Of a stretch of DNA of 64,000 bases, positions 9,572 through 18,611 are shown piece by piece. The stretch lies in NCBI GenBank assembly GCA_002321895.1, contig DCMZ01000010.1, positions 62,001 through 126,000 on the forward strand, written 5' to 3'. Positions within the stretch are counted from its first letter, which is position 1. Each line of letters opens with the position of its first letter. The position numbers and the translations under genes were made by a program. The notes under the pieces are model-generated. The model did not search any database and had not been told where the DNA came from. It was given only the letters and a program-made list of their open reading frames with translations. This DNA is from Bdellovibrionaceae bacterium UBA1609. GTDB taxonomy: Bacteria; Bdellovibrionota; Bdellovibrionia; Bdellovibrionales; UBA1609.

Positions 9572-10426
9572 TTCACTATTGTCTTTGTCAGTTGTACTGG
9601 CGATGATCCCTTGAACTTCTTCATTATATCGCTGTACTTCATCCTCGTAATCTTCACTGTAGTCTGTTTTTTCATCCAAATCCAGTTCGTGGATCACCGT
9701 CAAAAAGTCTTTCTCGGTAGAAAGATCTTTCTTTAATATATCTAGATATTTAAACGGATATCTTGAGGTAAGTTCTTTGATATATTCACCTAACTTGCCG
9801 TCGCTTAAAATCTTTTTGCGAATCTGAATCTTCTTCCAAAACAACAGGTAGTGATATCTGCAATATCCATCCACTTGTGCCAATTGATCACAATCTCTGA
9901 CACGACAGTATCTTCGCCCTTCCGCGTCAGTAAGAACAACCTCTTCGTCCTCGAAGTCTTCTTCAATTTCAGCATCTACCTCTTCCACCTTAGCGGCGGC
10001 TTTTTCTTTTTTAGGTTTAGCTGTGTTTTTTTGCTTAGCAGAGGTTTTCGGCTTCTTTTTATTCACCGCTTTATCAACTACATCAGCCGCTTTTTTCAAA
10101 ATCTTTTTTGCTACCGAAGATGATTTTGTTTTTTTAGCTGCCTTTTTAGCAACTTTTTTAGCCGCTTTTTTCGCAACTTTTTTAGCAGTTTTCTTCGTAG
10201 TTTTCTTCACTACCTTCTTCGCCGCTTTTTTCTTAGCGACTTTCTTTTTAGTGGCTTTTTTCGCAGCTTTTTTAGCGGCTTTCTTCGTTGTTTTTTTCGC
10301 CGCTTTCTTTGCTACTTTCTTAGTCGCTTTTTTCTTAGCGACTTTCTTTTTAGCCGCCTTCTTAGCGACCTTCTTTTTCGCCGATGTCTTCTTTTTAACT
10401 GTCTTTTTCGCTTTTTTCTTCGCCAT
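9560..10426 (-). CDS. Histone H1-like Lys/Ala-rich protein with C-terminal zinc motif
   Basis: A 288-residue protein. Residues 1 to about 130 are a low-complexity tract of KKA/AKK-type repeats resembling the C-terminal tail of eukaryotic H1 and bacterial H1-like proteins; such tails bind DNA or RNA non-specifically. An acidic linker follows (about 145-170). The C-terminal part carries C-x4-C-x9-C-x2-H (YCRVRDC...GYCRYHY), a likely zinc-binding knuckle similar to those in front of phage HNH nucleases, and then a helical segment. I chose ATG 10426; an in-frame GTG lies two codons upstream. The combination points to a nucleoid or nucleic-acid-binding protein. The long open frame on the opposite strand (10023-10439) is an artefact of the repeats. 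Confidence 0.8.
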   Translation of the reverse strand: MAKKKAKKTVKKKTSAKKKVAKKAAKKKVAKKKATKKVAKKAAKKTTKKAAKKAAKKATKKKVAKKKAAKKVVKKTTKKTAKKVAKKAAKKVAKKAAKKTKSSSVAKKILKKAADVVDKAVNKKKPKTSAKQKNTAKPKKEKAAAKVEEVDAEIEEDFEDEEVVLTDAEGRRYCRVRDCDQLAQVDGYCRYHYLLFWKKIQIRKKILSDGKLGEYIKELTSRYPFKYLDILKKDLSTEKDFLTVIHELDLDEKTDYSEDYEDEVQRYNEEVQGIIASTTDKDNSEDEY

Positions 10427-10466
10427 GGACACAACCTGAGCTAATTATCAATTTTCGTCAACCAAA

Positions 10467-11477
10467 TTATCGGACTCTCACATTTCCAGACTCTGTTCGG
10501 ACATACACTCTACCCGAAGAACCACCCCTCAATCGACCCGCCATAACTTTCATATTGGCGTACCGAGTCAATTTAAAATAGCTTGGTAAATAGAGCCCCC
10601 CCTCTTTGGTTCCAACATTAACGGATGCCCCTGACCCTTGAGCCCTAACATTTATAGCTCCTTGGTTGGACTTCAAGTTCACATTGATCTTTCCGCTCGA
10701 AGTGACTCGAATGTCCCCTTGCCCAGACTCTCCTTTAATGGAGCCATCAAAACGCTCAATGATCGTGGAATTGTCACCCGACTCAAAAATCAAACGCCCT
10801 TTGCTTTCCGAGACCTTTACTGCGCCTCGATGAGCCTGCAAATTGAGCCCTCCCTCAGCTTTAGTCACCAGAGTGGAGCCGTCAAAATTATTCAAAACCA
10901 AATCACCCTTTAAGCCACTTACAACTGTTTTGCTAGAGAAGTTCTCAATTTCTACAGAACCTTGATGATTGGCAAGATTCATTTGTCCAGACTGCAACGA
11001 TAAATTTAAATCCCCTTCACTGTCTTTAATATTCATAACTCCAGATAGGGCTGTTGCTGTTATTTTGCCTTTCCAATTCTCTATGGAAATATCACCTTTA
11101 CGGGTGAATACTTCTAGAGGCATCGCCGGCGATTGAATAAGTAGAGTGAATTTTGGCCAACCGCCTTTTTGCGTGTATTCCCGCCAAAGCCTTTTATCAG
11201 ACGGCGCATCCACCTTTATGAGCAATACCTCACCTTTTTTCTCCCATCGAACACTCCAAGCTTCATTGGCCTCTTTAATGTCTGAGGATACGTTTCCAGG
11301 AATAGACTTCTTAACTGCTAATTTAAGACTTTTTGAAGACGTTGCCGGCCTTATCTTAAGTTCGGTATTAATTCCAGAGATTGAAAGTTTCCGAACATCA
11401 GAACCTAAAGGGATCTCAGTAGAAGCCTCACTTGCTACGGACAATAAGAAACAAAACAGTAACAACCAACGACACAT
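10467..11477 (-). CDS. Secreted beta-helix protein, DUF4097-like
   Basis: A 336-residue protein with a signal peptide (cleavage near residue 19) and then short repeating strands of the type 'G-x-I-x-I-x-N-x-x-G-x-I-x-V'. This pattern matches the DUF4097/DUF2807 'putative adhesin' fold, a right-handed beta-helix built from about 20-residue turns (residues 120-330). No cysteine pairs or catalytic motif are evident. It is likely periplasmic or surface exposed. It is divergent from the thiolase cassette and downstream of nothing obvious, so it may be a single-gene unit. Confidence 0.75.
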   Translation of the reverse strand: MCRWLLLFCFLLSVASEASTEIPLGSDVRKLSISGINTELKIRPATSSKSLKLAVKKSIPGNVSSDIKEANEAWSVRWEKKGEVLLIKVDAPSDKRLWREYTQKGGWPKFTLLIQSPAMPLEVFTRKGDISIENWKGKITATALSGVMNIKDSEGDLNLSLQSGQMNLANHQGSVEIENFSSKTVVSGLKGDLVLNNFDGSTLVTKAEGGLNLQAHRGAVKVSESKGRLIFESGDNSTIIERFDGSIKGESGQGDIRVTSSGKINVNLKSNQGAINVRAQGSGASVNVGTKEGGLYLPSYFKLTRYANMKVMAGRLRGGSSGRVYVRTESGNVRVR

Positions 11478-11642
11478 ATTAAAATGCTCCTCTAATTAAT
11501 AAGTAGCCAATGATGACACAGTGTTGGGGAAAGGGTCAGCAAGGAACCTTTATCCATGACACAAAACAGTAAAAGTCCCTTCTTTACCCTCATTTAATTA
11601 TTGGATATAAATCTCCATTCAAAAATGAAGAGGGAGAAGACC

Positions 11643-12818
11643 ATGGAAAATGTATATGTAGTGAGTGCGAAGCGGACACCTATAGGTAGCTTTTTAGGAA
11701 GCTTAAGTTCCGTTCCAGCCACAAAATTAGGCAGCAGCGCCATCCAAGCAGCGGTTTCAGAAAGTGGTCTAAAGCCAGAACAAATCGGTGAAGTTATCAT
11801 GGGACATGTTTTAACTGCCGGAACCGGCCAAGCTCCAGCAAGACAAGCTTCATTGGGCGCGGGCCTTCCGGTGGGCACCCCATGCATGACAATCAACAAG
11901 GTGTGTGGATCAGGATTAAAGGCAGTGATGTTAGCCCATGATTCAATAAAATTAGGACACGTAAATGCGGCCATTGCTGGTGGACAGGAAAACATGAGTT
12001 TATCTCCCCATCTAATGATGAATTCCAGAGCTGGCTACAAAATGGGACATGTATCTGCTACAGATTCAATGTTGGTGGATGGTCTTTGGGATCCATACAA
12101 TGACTGGCATATGGGAAATTGTGCCGAATTATGCGTCAAAGAATACAGCTTCACTCGAGAAGAACAGGACGAATTCGCTGTAAAAAGTTATGAGAAGTCC
12201 CTTGCAGCACAAAAAAGTGGTGCTTTTAAAAATGAAATTTCATCGGTTGAAGTGCCTTCTAGAAAAGCGACTATTACAGTTTCTGAAGACGAGGAACCTA
12301 GCAAAGTTAAATTCGATAAAATTCCAAGTTTGAGACCTGCCTTTGATAAACAAGGAAGCGTTACTGCCGCTAACGCCAGTACCATCAATGATGGCGCATG
12401 CGCTTTAACTCTTGCCAGCGAATCTACCGTTAAAGAGTTCGGCCTCAAGCCTCTAGCAAAAATTATCGGTCACGCCACACATGCTCAAGATCCAAAATGG
12501 TTTACGACAGCACCTGTAGGCGCCATGAAAAAGGTTTTGGAAACAAATCAAATGAAAGTGGATGACATTGATCTTTGGGAAGTGAACGAAGCGTTTAGCG
12601 TAGTCACAATGGCCGCCCAGAAAGAACTTAAAATATCTGATGATCGTATGAATGTTCACGGTGGAGCTGTTAGCTTAGGGCACCCCATTGGTGCTAGCGG
12701 GGCTAGAATTTTCACAACTTTAATTCACTCACTACACACCCAAGGAAAAAGCCTAGGTGGAGCAAGCATTTGCATTGGCGGCGGAGAAGCCGTTAGTGTT
12801 TTAGTGGAAGCATTATAG
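11643..12818 (+). CDS. Acetyl-CoA acetyltransferase (thiolase)
   Basis: Catalyses the reversible condensation of two acetyl-CoA to acetoacetyl-CoA, or the reverse in degradation. The ATG at 11643 follows AGGGAGA and gives the usual family N-terminus (ENVYVVSAKRTPIGSF); an upstream in-frame start at 11601 adds 14 untypical residues. The 391-residue protein has the nucleophile C88 (NKVCGSG), H347 (LGHPIGASG) and C377 (CIGGGEA). It leads directly into the two CoA-transferase subunits (9-base gap). That order points to acetoacetate/ketone body use or amino acid and fatty acid breakdown. Confidence 0.95.
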   Translation: MENVYVVSAKRTPIGSFLGSLSSVPATKLGSSAIQAAVSESGLKPEQIGEVIMGHVLTAGTGQAPARQASLGAGLPVGTPCMTINKVCGSGLKAVMLAHDSIKLGHVNAAIAGGQENMSLSPHLMMNSRAGYKMGHVSATDSMLVDGLWDPYNDWHMGNCAELCVKEYSFTREEQDEFAVKSYEKSLAAQKSGAFKNEISSVEVPSRKATITVSEDEEPSKVKFDKIPSLRPAFDKQGSVTAANASTINDGACALTLASESTVKEFGLKPLAKIIGHATHAQDPKWFTTAPVGAMKKVLETNQMKVDDIDLWEVNEAFSVVTMAAQKELKISDDRMNVHGGAVSLGHPIGASGARIFTTLIHSLHTQGKSLGGASICIGGGEAVSVLVEAL

Positions 12819-12827
12819 GAGGCTACC

Positions 12828-13529
12828 ATGAGTAAAAAAGTCTATGAAACAGCCGACGCTGCTTTAGAAGGAATCCAAGACAATATGACTCTTCTCGTTG
12901 GAGGATTCGGATTGTGTGGAATTCCTGAAAATCTTATCAGAGCCCTAAGAGACACTGGCAAAAAAGGCCTGACCTGCATTTCGAACAATGCTGGAGTTGA
13001 CGACTTTGGTTTGGGGTTACTCTTACAGACTCGTCAAATTAGCAAAATGATCTCAAGCTATGTGGGTGAAAATGACACTTTCGAGAAGCAGTTTTTAAAT
13101 GGAGAACTATCTGTAGAATTTAATCCACAGGGCACTCTAGCTGAGAGAGTGCGTGCCGGTGGTGCTGGAATTCCAGCATTCTTCACAGCAACAGGTGTTG
13201 GTACTCAGATTGCTGAAGGAAAAGAAGTTAGAAATTTTGACGGCCGAGACTATGTTATGGAAACAGGTTTGACTGGAGATTTTGCACTAGTCAAAGCCTG
13301 GAAAGCCGACACGTTTGGAAATTTAGTATTTCGGAAAACAGCTCGTAACTTTAATCCTATGATGGCAACAGCTGGCAAGATCACCGTTGCTGAAGTGGAA
13401 GAGATTGTACCGATGGGAGATCTGGACCCAGATAGTATTCATACCTCAGGGGTCTTTGTACAAAGAATTATAAAAGCGCCTTCATTAGAAAAACGAATTG
13501 AGCGTAGAACCGTTTCGGAAGGAGCTTAA
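12828..13529 (+). CDS. scoA: 3-oxoacid CoA-transferase subunit A
   Basis: One half of the enzyme that moves CoA from succinyl-CoA (or acetyl-CoA) to acetoacetate. The 233 residues fit the alpha subunit family; the glycine-rich motif VGGFGLCGIPENLI near residue 25 and the NNAGVDDFGLGLL region are characteristic. It is preceded by AGGAGG and follows the thiolase by 9 bases. The beta subunit begins 2 bases after its stop. Substrate choice (acetoacetate versus butyrate/acetate) cannot be read from the sequence; similarity in style to SCOT favours succinyl-CoA:acetoacetate. Confidence 0.93.
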   Translation: MSKKVYETADAALEGIQDNMTLLVGGFGLCGIPENLIRALRDTGKKGLTCISNNAGVDDFGLGLLLQTRQISKMISSYVGENDTFEKQFLNGELSVEFNPQGTLAERVRAGGAGIPAFFTATGVGTQIAEGKEVRNFDGRDYVMETGLTGDFALVKAWKADTFGNLVFRKTARNFNPMMATAGKITVAEVEEIVPMGDLDPDSIHTSGVFVQRIIKAPSLEKRIERRTVSEGA

Positions 13530-13531
13530 AA

Positions 13532-14188
13532 ATGGGTTTAGATAGAAATCAAATAGCACAAGTTATCTCCAGAGAAATTGAAGACGGATTTTGCGTGAAC
13601 TTAGGAATTGGAATTCCTACCCTTGTGGCGAACTATATTCCCGAGTCAATAAACATTATGTTACAGTCAGAGAATGGACTACTCGGCATGGGTCCCTTTC
13701 CCACAGAAGAGAATGTAGATGCGGACTTAATCAATGCTGGAAAACAAACCATAACCGCTTTGCCGGGCTCGAGTTTTTTTTCAAGTGCTGAGAGCTTCGC
13801 GATGATTCGTGGCGGACACATTGATCTCACCGTACTTGGCGCTATGCAGGTAGATGCCAAAGGTGATATAGCCAATTGGATGATTCCAGGAAAAATGGTT
13901 AAAGGAATGGGCGGCGCAATGGACCTGGTGGCCGGGGCAAAAAGAGTGATCGTTGCCATGCAACACCAAGATAAAAAGGGGAATTCTAAACTTTTAGCTG
14001 AATGTAATCTACCTCTCACAGGTAAAAAATGTATCAACAGGGTAGTTACTGATCTTGCTGTCTTAGATATCGCTGATGGCTTTTTCCATTTACGTCAAGT
14101 GGCCCCTGGCGTTTCTGTGGAAGACGTTCAAAAAGCCACTGCGGGTCCGCTTAAAGTTGACGGTGATATCACCGAAATTTCAGTATAG
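13532..14188 (+). CDS. scoB: 3-oxoacid CoA-transferase subunit B
   Basis: Catalytic beta subunit of the CoA transferase; 218 residues, full length. The active-site glutamate that forms the glutamyl-CoA intermediate is E47 in QSENGLLGMGP. The N-terminal NLGIGIPTLVANYIP and the later GGHIDLTVLGAMQVD are family signatures. It directly follows subunit A with a 2-base gap and is the last gene of the thiolase cassette, followed by a hairpin terminator at about 14211. Confidence 0.95.
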   Translation: MGLDRNQIAQVISREIEDGFCVNLGIGIPTLVANYIPESINIMLQSENGLLGMGPFPTEENVDADLINAGKQTITALPGSSFFSSAESFAMIRGGHIDLTVLGAMQVDAKGDIANWMIPGKMVKGMGGAMDLVAGAKRVIVAMQHQDKKGNSKLLAECNLPLTGKKCINRVVTDLAVLDIADGFFHLRQVAPGVSVEDVQKATAGPLKVDGDITEISV

Positions 14189-14210
14189 AGCCCACATTTA
14201 AGTCTAGTTG

Positions 14211-14238
14211 GAGCTCCGATTCGTCGGAGTTCTTTCTC
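14211..14238 (+). terminator. Rho-independent terminator after scoB
   Basis: Stem GAGCTCCGA (14211-14219) pairs with TCGGAGTTC (14224-14232) through one G-U pair, with a TTCG loop and a short T-rich tail (TTTCTC). It lies 23 bases after the scoB stop and would end the thiolase-scoAB transcript. Confidence 0.65.
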
Positions 14239-14247
14239 AAAAGCTCA

Positions 14248-14284
14248 TTTCCTTTGTAAAATGAAATAGTTATTACAAAGGAAA
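14248..14284 (+). promoter_or_regulatory. Perfect 12-base inverted repeat covering the ribosome binding site
   Basis: TTTCCTTTGTAA (14248-14259) and its exact complement TTACAAAGGAAA (14273-14284) are separated by 13 bases. The right arm contains the ribosome binding site AAAGGA of the cyclic-nucleotide-binding gene that starts at 14288. As RNA this forms a hairpin that hides the site; as DNA it could be an operator for a dimeric regulator. Both readings are inferences. Confidence 0.65.
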
Positions 14285-14287
14285 GCT

Positions 14288-15304
14288 ATGTCATCTGGCG
14301 GAGTCAAACAGTACGATAAAGGACAAATTCTTTTCCGAGAGAATGATCCCTCTGATGCCATGTTCGTTATAAAAAAAGGTCGCATATCTATCACTAAGAC
14401 TAAAGGTAGTGGCTATATTGAACTTGCTGAACTCGGTCCTGGGCAAATGCTGGGGGAAATGGCATTCTTTGACAATAAACCGAGAAGTGCTGGAGCTGTT
14501 GCTAAAGAAAATGTAGAAATCATCGAACTTCCCTTTACTGCACTACATGCTCAATTTAAAACCTTTCCTGAATGGCTGAAAGCCATGGTTAAAACGGTTA
14601 ACTCTCACCTTAGGGCCGCCAACCAAAAAATTAAAAATTTAGAAAAAGTTCAAGCCGAAGATGAGGAATTCTTTCCACCTCACCTCATCACTCGACTCTG
14701 TGCCATCATCAGTTTAATGGGCTTTAAAGCCGGGGTAGAAGATCCTGAGGGTGGCGGCTTGGTTATTCCGTCCGGAACTCTAAGAAACTATTGCATACAA
14801 GTCTTTCAGCAACCCACTCATAAACTCAATCGACTGATTGAAGTCCTTGCCTCTATGCAGATTATGAAAACAGAGGACTTAGGCGAGGGCAATATCAAGA
14901 CAATCATTCTTGAACACAAACAACTCACAGATTTTGTGGACTGGTACAACAAGTGGCTCTTCGGCAAAGAAGAGGACAAACTGGCCATTGAAGAGAAAGA
15001 AATGGTAGCTGTTAAGGCCTTACTTTTTTATGGAAAATCACTTCGAGAAGCCAACGACGCCGGAGACGATGCTAAAGATAAATTTGTCACTGTTGACCTT
15101 ACGGAAATTCAAAACAACTCTATGCGCGACTTAAACATTCAATTTACCACGAATGATTGTGATGGGTTGGCCGAAAAAGGGTTTACAGAAGACAAAGTTT
15201 CCGGAGCATCGGACAACCTTACCATGCGTTTCGACTATGATGAGCTGAATCGCATTTATCCCTTTTGGCAAATCATCTACGCACTGAAGAACACGGCAAA
15301 ATAA
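14288..15304 (+). CDS. Cyclic-nucleotide-binding domain protein
   Basis: A 338-residue cytosolic protein. The N-terminal 115 residues are a cNMP-binding (CAP_ED) domain; the phosphate-binding cassette reads GEMAFFDNKPRSAGAV, keeping the glutamate and arginine that contact the cyclic phosphate. The remaining 220 residues are not a standard Crp tail. A segment around residues 155-205 (LRNYCIQVFQQPTHKLNRLIEVLASMQIM) could be a winged-helix-like module, but I would not call DNA binding. It has its own leader with the 14248 inverted repeat and ends facing pyk. The adenylate cyclase at 28314 is a plausible source of its ligand. Confidence 0.88.
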   Translation: MSSGGVKQYDKGQILFRENDPSDAMFVIKKGRISITKTKGSGYIELAELGPGQMLGEMAFFDNKPRSAGAVAKENVEIIELPFTALHAQFKTFPEWLKAMVKTVNSHLRAANQKIKNLEKVQAEDEEFFPPHLITRLCAIISLMGFKAGVEDPEGGGLVIPSGTLRNYCIQVFQQPTHKLNRLIEVLASMQIMKTEDLGEGNIKTIILEHKQLTDFVDWYNKWLFGKEEDKLAIEEKEMVAVKALLFYGKSLREANDAGDDAKDKFVTVDLTEIQNNSMRDLNIQFTTNDCDGLAEKGFTEDKVSGASDNLTMRFDYDELNRIYPFWQIIYALKNTAK

Positions 15305-15332
15305 TAACGGCTTCTTATCGGTTCAGCCTCAG

Positions 15333-16802
15333 TCACCTAACACGTAAAGGGCGCTGACCAGCATCTGCTCCGTCACCCACTTTTTGAGTGATCGTGTAGA
15401 CACGCAATGAGTTAGTTTTTGCTTGCTCCATCACAGGAGTCCCAAGCGTCAAAACCACCTTGTCCCCTTGATGTATTAAACCATATTCCAGCAAAAGCTT
15501 TTGTATCTGACTCATGGCCTCGTCCGTGGACTTATAGGGTTTAATATTAAGGGTTTGAATCCCCCAAACAAGCTCAAGTCGATTGAGTGTTTCTTTTAAA
15601 TGAGTCACAGCTATAACTTTTGCTTTTGGCCTATAAGAAGAGATCAATGATGCCGTTCTTCCAGAAGTTGTTAAACAAACAATCGCTGAAGCATTGAGCT
15701 TCATAGCAGCCAAACAAGCGGTTTCAGCGATGGAGTCAGCAATGGTTAGTATTTCTTGATCCACGCGAATGTCATAATAGAAATCACTGTCGCGTTCTAC
15801 TTCTTGAATGATATCCCCCATAGTTTGAATACACTTAAAGGGGTATTTTCCACTGGCAGATTCAGCAGATAACATACAGGCGTCCGAACCATCTAGCACG
15901 GCATTCGCAACATCTGTTATCTCCGCTCTTGTCGGCCTTGGGTTTTCCACCATTGAATCCAGCATTTGAGTGGCAGTTATCACAGGCTTACCCAGTTCAT
16001 TACAAAGATTTATAATTTCTTTTTGTAGTTGTGGTAATCGTGTTTGCCCCACTTCTACAGCTAGATCTCCCCGAGCGACCATCACCCCATCACTCAACTT
16101 AACAATCTCTTTAAGATTATCGATAGCTTCCAGCATTTCAATTTTAGCCACAATTCGGGTGCTCGGATGCTTCAACTCAATAAGCTCTCTAAGTTTTCTA
16201 ATATCCGAACCTCTACGCACAAAACTTAAAGCCACATAGTCTACCTTCTGGCTCAATCCAAATTCCAGATCATCTAGATCCTTTGGAGTCATACACTCCA
16301 CAGGAAGGATAGCTTCTGGCAAATTCATTCCCTTGCGATTTTTGAGTATACCCCCAAAAACTACTGTACAATGGACCTCAGCGCCAATCACTTGATCAAC
16401 AACCAATTCCAGCAAACCATCGTCCAAAAGGATCCGAGTTCCCTCATTGCAACTTTGTGGCAATTCTTTAAAATCCGTGGGAATAAAACTACCATCGGAA
16501 ACGGCTTTATCCGCCCGAATAATCACTTTATCACCCTCCACGAGCTCTTTACTGCCCTCATCAAACTGACCCACTCGAATCTTTGGACCCTGCAAATCTT
16601 GTAAAATGGCCACAGGCGCTTTTAATTCATCAGTGAGTTCTCTAATAGATTGAATCACCTTGATATGATCTTCATGCTTACCATGGGAAAAATTCAATCG
16701 AGCCACGTTCATACCCGATTCTATACACTTCTTTAGATTTTCTTTCGATTGGGTGGCCGGACCAATAGTGGCCACAATCTTTGCGCGTCGATCTGCTAGC
16801 AT
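15333..16802 (-). CDS. pyk: Pyruvate kinase
   Basis: Final glycolytic step, phosphoenolpyruvate plus ADP to pyruvate plus ATP. The 489-residue length is typical. The N-terminus KIVATIGPAT, the substrate region ARLNFSHG, the catalytic lysine stretch IVAKIEMLEAI and the magnesium site VMVARGDLAVE are all present, as is the C-terminal regulatory domain. It follows the coiled-coil gene start-to-end in reverse order, i.e. it lies 33 bases upstream in coordinates of the coiled-coil stop on the same strand. It converges with the cyclic-nucleotide-binding gene. Confidence 0.97.
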   Translation of the reverse strand: MLADRRAKIVATIGPATQSKENLKKCIESGMNVARLNFSHGKHEDHIKVIQSIRELTDELKAPVAILQDLQGPKIRVGQFDEGSKELVEGDKVIIRADKAVSDGSFIPTDFKELPQSCNEGTRILLDDGLLELVVDQVIGAEVHCTVVFGGILKNRKGMNLPEAILPVECMTPKDLDDLEFGLSQKVDYVALSFVRRGSDIRKLRELIELKHPSTRIVAKIEMLEAIDNLKEIVKLSDGVMVARGDLAVEVGQTRLPQLQKEIINLCNELGKPVITATQMLDSMVENPRPTRAEITDVANAVLDGSDACMLSAESASGKYPFKCIQTMGDIIQEVERDSDFYYDIRVDQEILTIADSIAETACLAAMKLNASAIVCLTTSGRTASLISSYRPKAKVIAVTHLKETLNRLELVWGIQTLNIKPYKSTDEAMSQIQKLLLEYGLIHQGDKVVLTLGTPVMEQAKTNSLRVYTITQKVGDGADAGQRPLRVR

Positions 16803-16835
16803 GTTTTGGATTTCCTCTACTGAACCCTATTCATA

Positions 16836-18485
16836 TTATGATTTTTTAGTGACCGAAATAAGATTCTTCACTTGCGCATGATGTCGTTGCTGCATTTGAT
16901 TCTTCTCGCGCTCATGAGCGACCTTAACTTCTTCAAGCTTTGTTTCATACTGATTTCTAACAGTTTCCATCTCTCTTTGCTGTAAGTCTTGAAGATTCTC
17001 TACCACTTTATCATGCTTACGACTTGTCATTGCCTTATCGGTCATAGTTTTACGCTGAATATCTTTAATTCTCGCTTCATATTTATCGCGAATTTGGGCC
17101 ATTTCTTGGTCATGTTTAATAGTTTCCTCTTGAAATTGCCTTCTCATCTCTCTAATTGCTGTTTTTTGCTCATCTTGCATTCTACGCAAAACTTCACGCT
17201 TCTCAGCTTGAGCCGCTTCCTTATTATCCTCAATACGAGCTTCATAGATGTTTTTCATACTTTCCGTCTCTTCCAATTTTTCTTGACGGACTACCCCTAC
17301 TCGCCTTTCCTCTTTGGCTCTCTGCTGATCCAACTGCCCCTCATATTGGTTTTCCATATCAGCCAGTGCGTGCTTTGCTTTATCCAAATTTATATGCTGT
17401 TGCTCACGGTAATACTTAGATTGCGTTCTTAGCACTTTGGAATTTTCACTATTTAACTCTCTAATTTCTTTTTGCTTTTCGCTATTGATACCATCGTAAA
17501 CAAGTTTTCTCTGATCTTCTAAGTTATTAATCCTTTGCGAATAATCTTGCGCGAGGTTATCTTTTTCAACCTTAGCTTGTCGTTGAATACTCGCTATTTT
17601 TCGATTGGCTGCATCCTTAGTCTCTACTAACTCTCTCTCTTTACTTCTTAATTGTCCATCATAGCGGTCCTGCACTCTGTCTTTCAAATCCGCAATAGAG
17701 TCATTATGAGCTAAAGAACGCTCCTTGTTCGCTTTCTGAAATTTAACGTGCACTTCTTTTAAACTGTCCGAGTACTCATCGCGTAGATGCTCCCTGTTCT
17801 GTTCAAAAATAGCGCGCTCACGATTGATTTGATCCAAAAAATTTTGTGACATCCTTCGCTTTTCAGAAATATGACTAAGATCTTTATTTCTAATTGTTTG
17901 CGATGTGGTACTTCGAATTTCCTCCAATTCCTGCTGCTTTTTAATATGCTGATGACGATTGTGCTTAGTGATTGTGTTTAACTCTTCATTATGTCGTTCA
18001 TTTAACTTTTTCCGATAGGACTGGACCGCCTCCTGTTGGGCCTGTTGCATTTCCAGCATCTGCTTTTGTTGCCTTTCATCCTTAAACTTCATATCACGAT
18101 TGTAGCGTTCGTTTAAGCTGTCCACCCTGGCATCAAATCTTTCATTTGTTAACTCAATCTCCTGCTTCGCCGCATTTCGTATGCGATTCAAATCAGAATC
18201 ATTTCTAACCATTTCATTTTTCAATTGTGTGCGATGCAGGTTACGTATTTTGTCTATCTGCTTTTGATGATTCTGCTCTCTTCGAAATATAACGTCTTTT
18301 GATTTCTTTTGAAGACTTTCCATTTGCTCCGAATGTATATTTTGAATCTTCTCCAATTTTTGTTGATGCTGCTCCGAAATCCGACGCAATTGCTTGTTGT
18401 GTTTCCTAATTAAGTCGGACTCTTTTTGTTGATATTCATCACGAATTCGACGGATTTGGTCATCGGACCGGTTCACCTGGGACAT
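16836..18485 (-). CDS. Long all-coiled-coil protein, unknown function
   Basis: A 549-residue protein with no signal peptide or membrane segment. Almost the whole chain is charged heptads rich in R, K, E and Q, with recurring units such as 'L-x-x-R-x-N-x-x-x' and 'R-D-x-Y-x-x-x-L-K'. This predicts one long rod or filament. Histidines and asparagines recur at spaced positions (HNKQLRRI, HNRHQHIKK), which suggests an internal repeat of roughly 25-35 residues. It has its own leader (SD GGAGGAGAG) after a 126-base gap. A cytoskeletal or scaffold role is a guess. I recognise no family. Confidence 0.8.
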   Translation of the reverse strand: MSQVNRSDDQIRRIRDEYQQKESDLIRKHNKQLRRISEQHQQKLEKIQNIHSEQMESLQKKSKDVIFRREQNHQKQIDKIRNLHRTQLKNEMVRNDSDLNRIRNAAKQEIELTNERFDARVDSLNERYNRDMKFKDERQQKQMLEMQQAQQEAVQSYRKKLNERHNEELNTITKHNRHQHIKKQQELEEIRSTTSQTIRNKDLSHISEKRRMSQNFLDQINRERAIFEQNREHLRDEYSDSLKEVHVKFQKANKERSLAHNDSIADLKDRVQDRYDGQLRSKERELVETKDAANRKIASIQRQAKVEKDNLAQDYSQRINNLEDQRKLVYDGINSEKQKEIRELNSENSKVLRTQSKYYREQQHINLDKAKHALADMENQYEGQLDQQRAKEERRVGVVRQEKLEETESMKNIYEARIEDNKEAAQAEKREVLRRMQDEQKTAIREMRRQFQEETIKHDQEMAQIRDKYEARIKDIQRKTMTDKAMTSRKHDKVVENLQDLQQREMETVRNQYETKLEEVKVAHEREKNQMQQRHHAQVKNLISVTKKS

Positions 18486-18611
18486 ATTCTCTCCTCCATG
18501 AGAGCAACGCTCTATCTATATTATGCCGTAATCCTACTTTAAACACACGTGGACATTACAGGACTAGTCGTATAGCTATGGAGTATAATTGTAAAATGCA
18601 GGACTATTGTC

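Noticed and set aside
10023..10439. Long open frame on the plus strand opposite the histone-like gene
   Set aside because: It is the complement of the AAK/KKA repeats (Phe/Ala-rich) and has no ribosome binding site; a composition artefact.
16836..18485. Coiled-coil gene as an SMC or ATPase fragment
   Set aside because: No Walker motif or hinge domain is present anywhere in the 549 residues.
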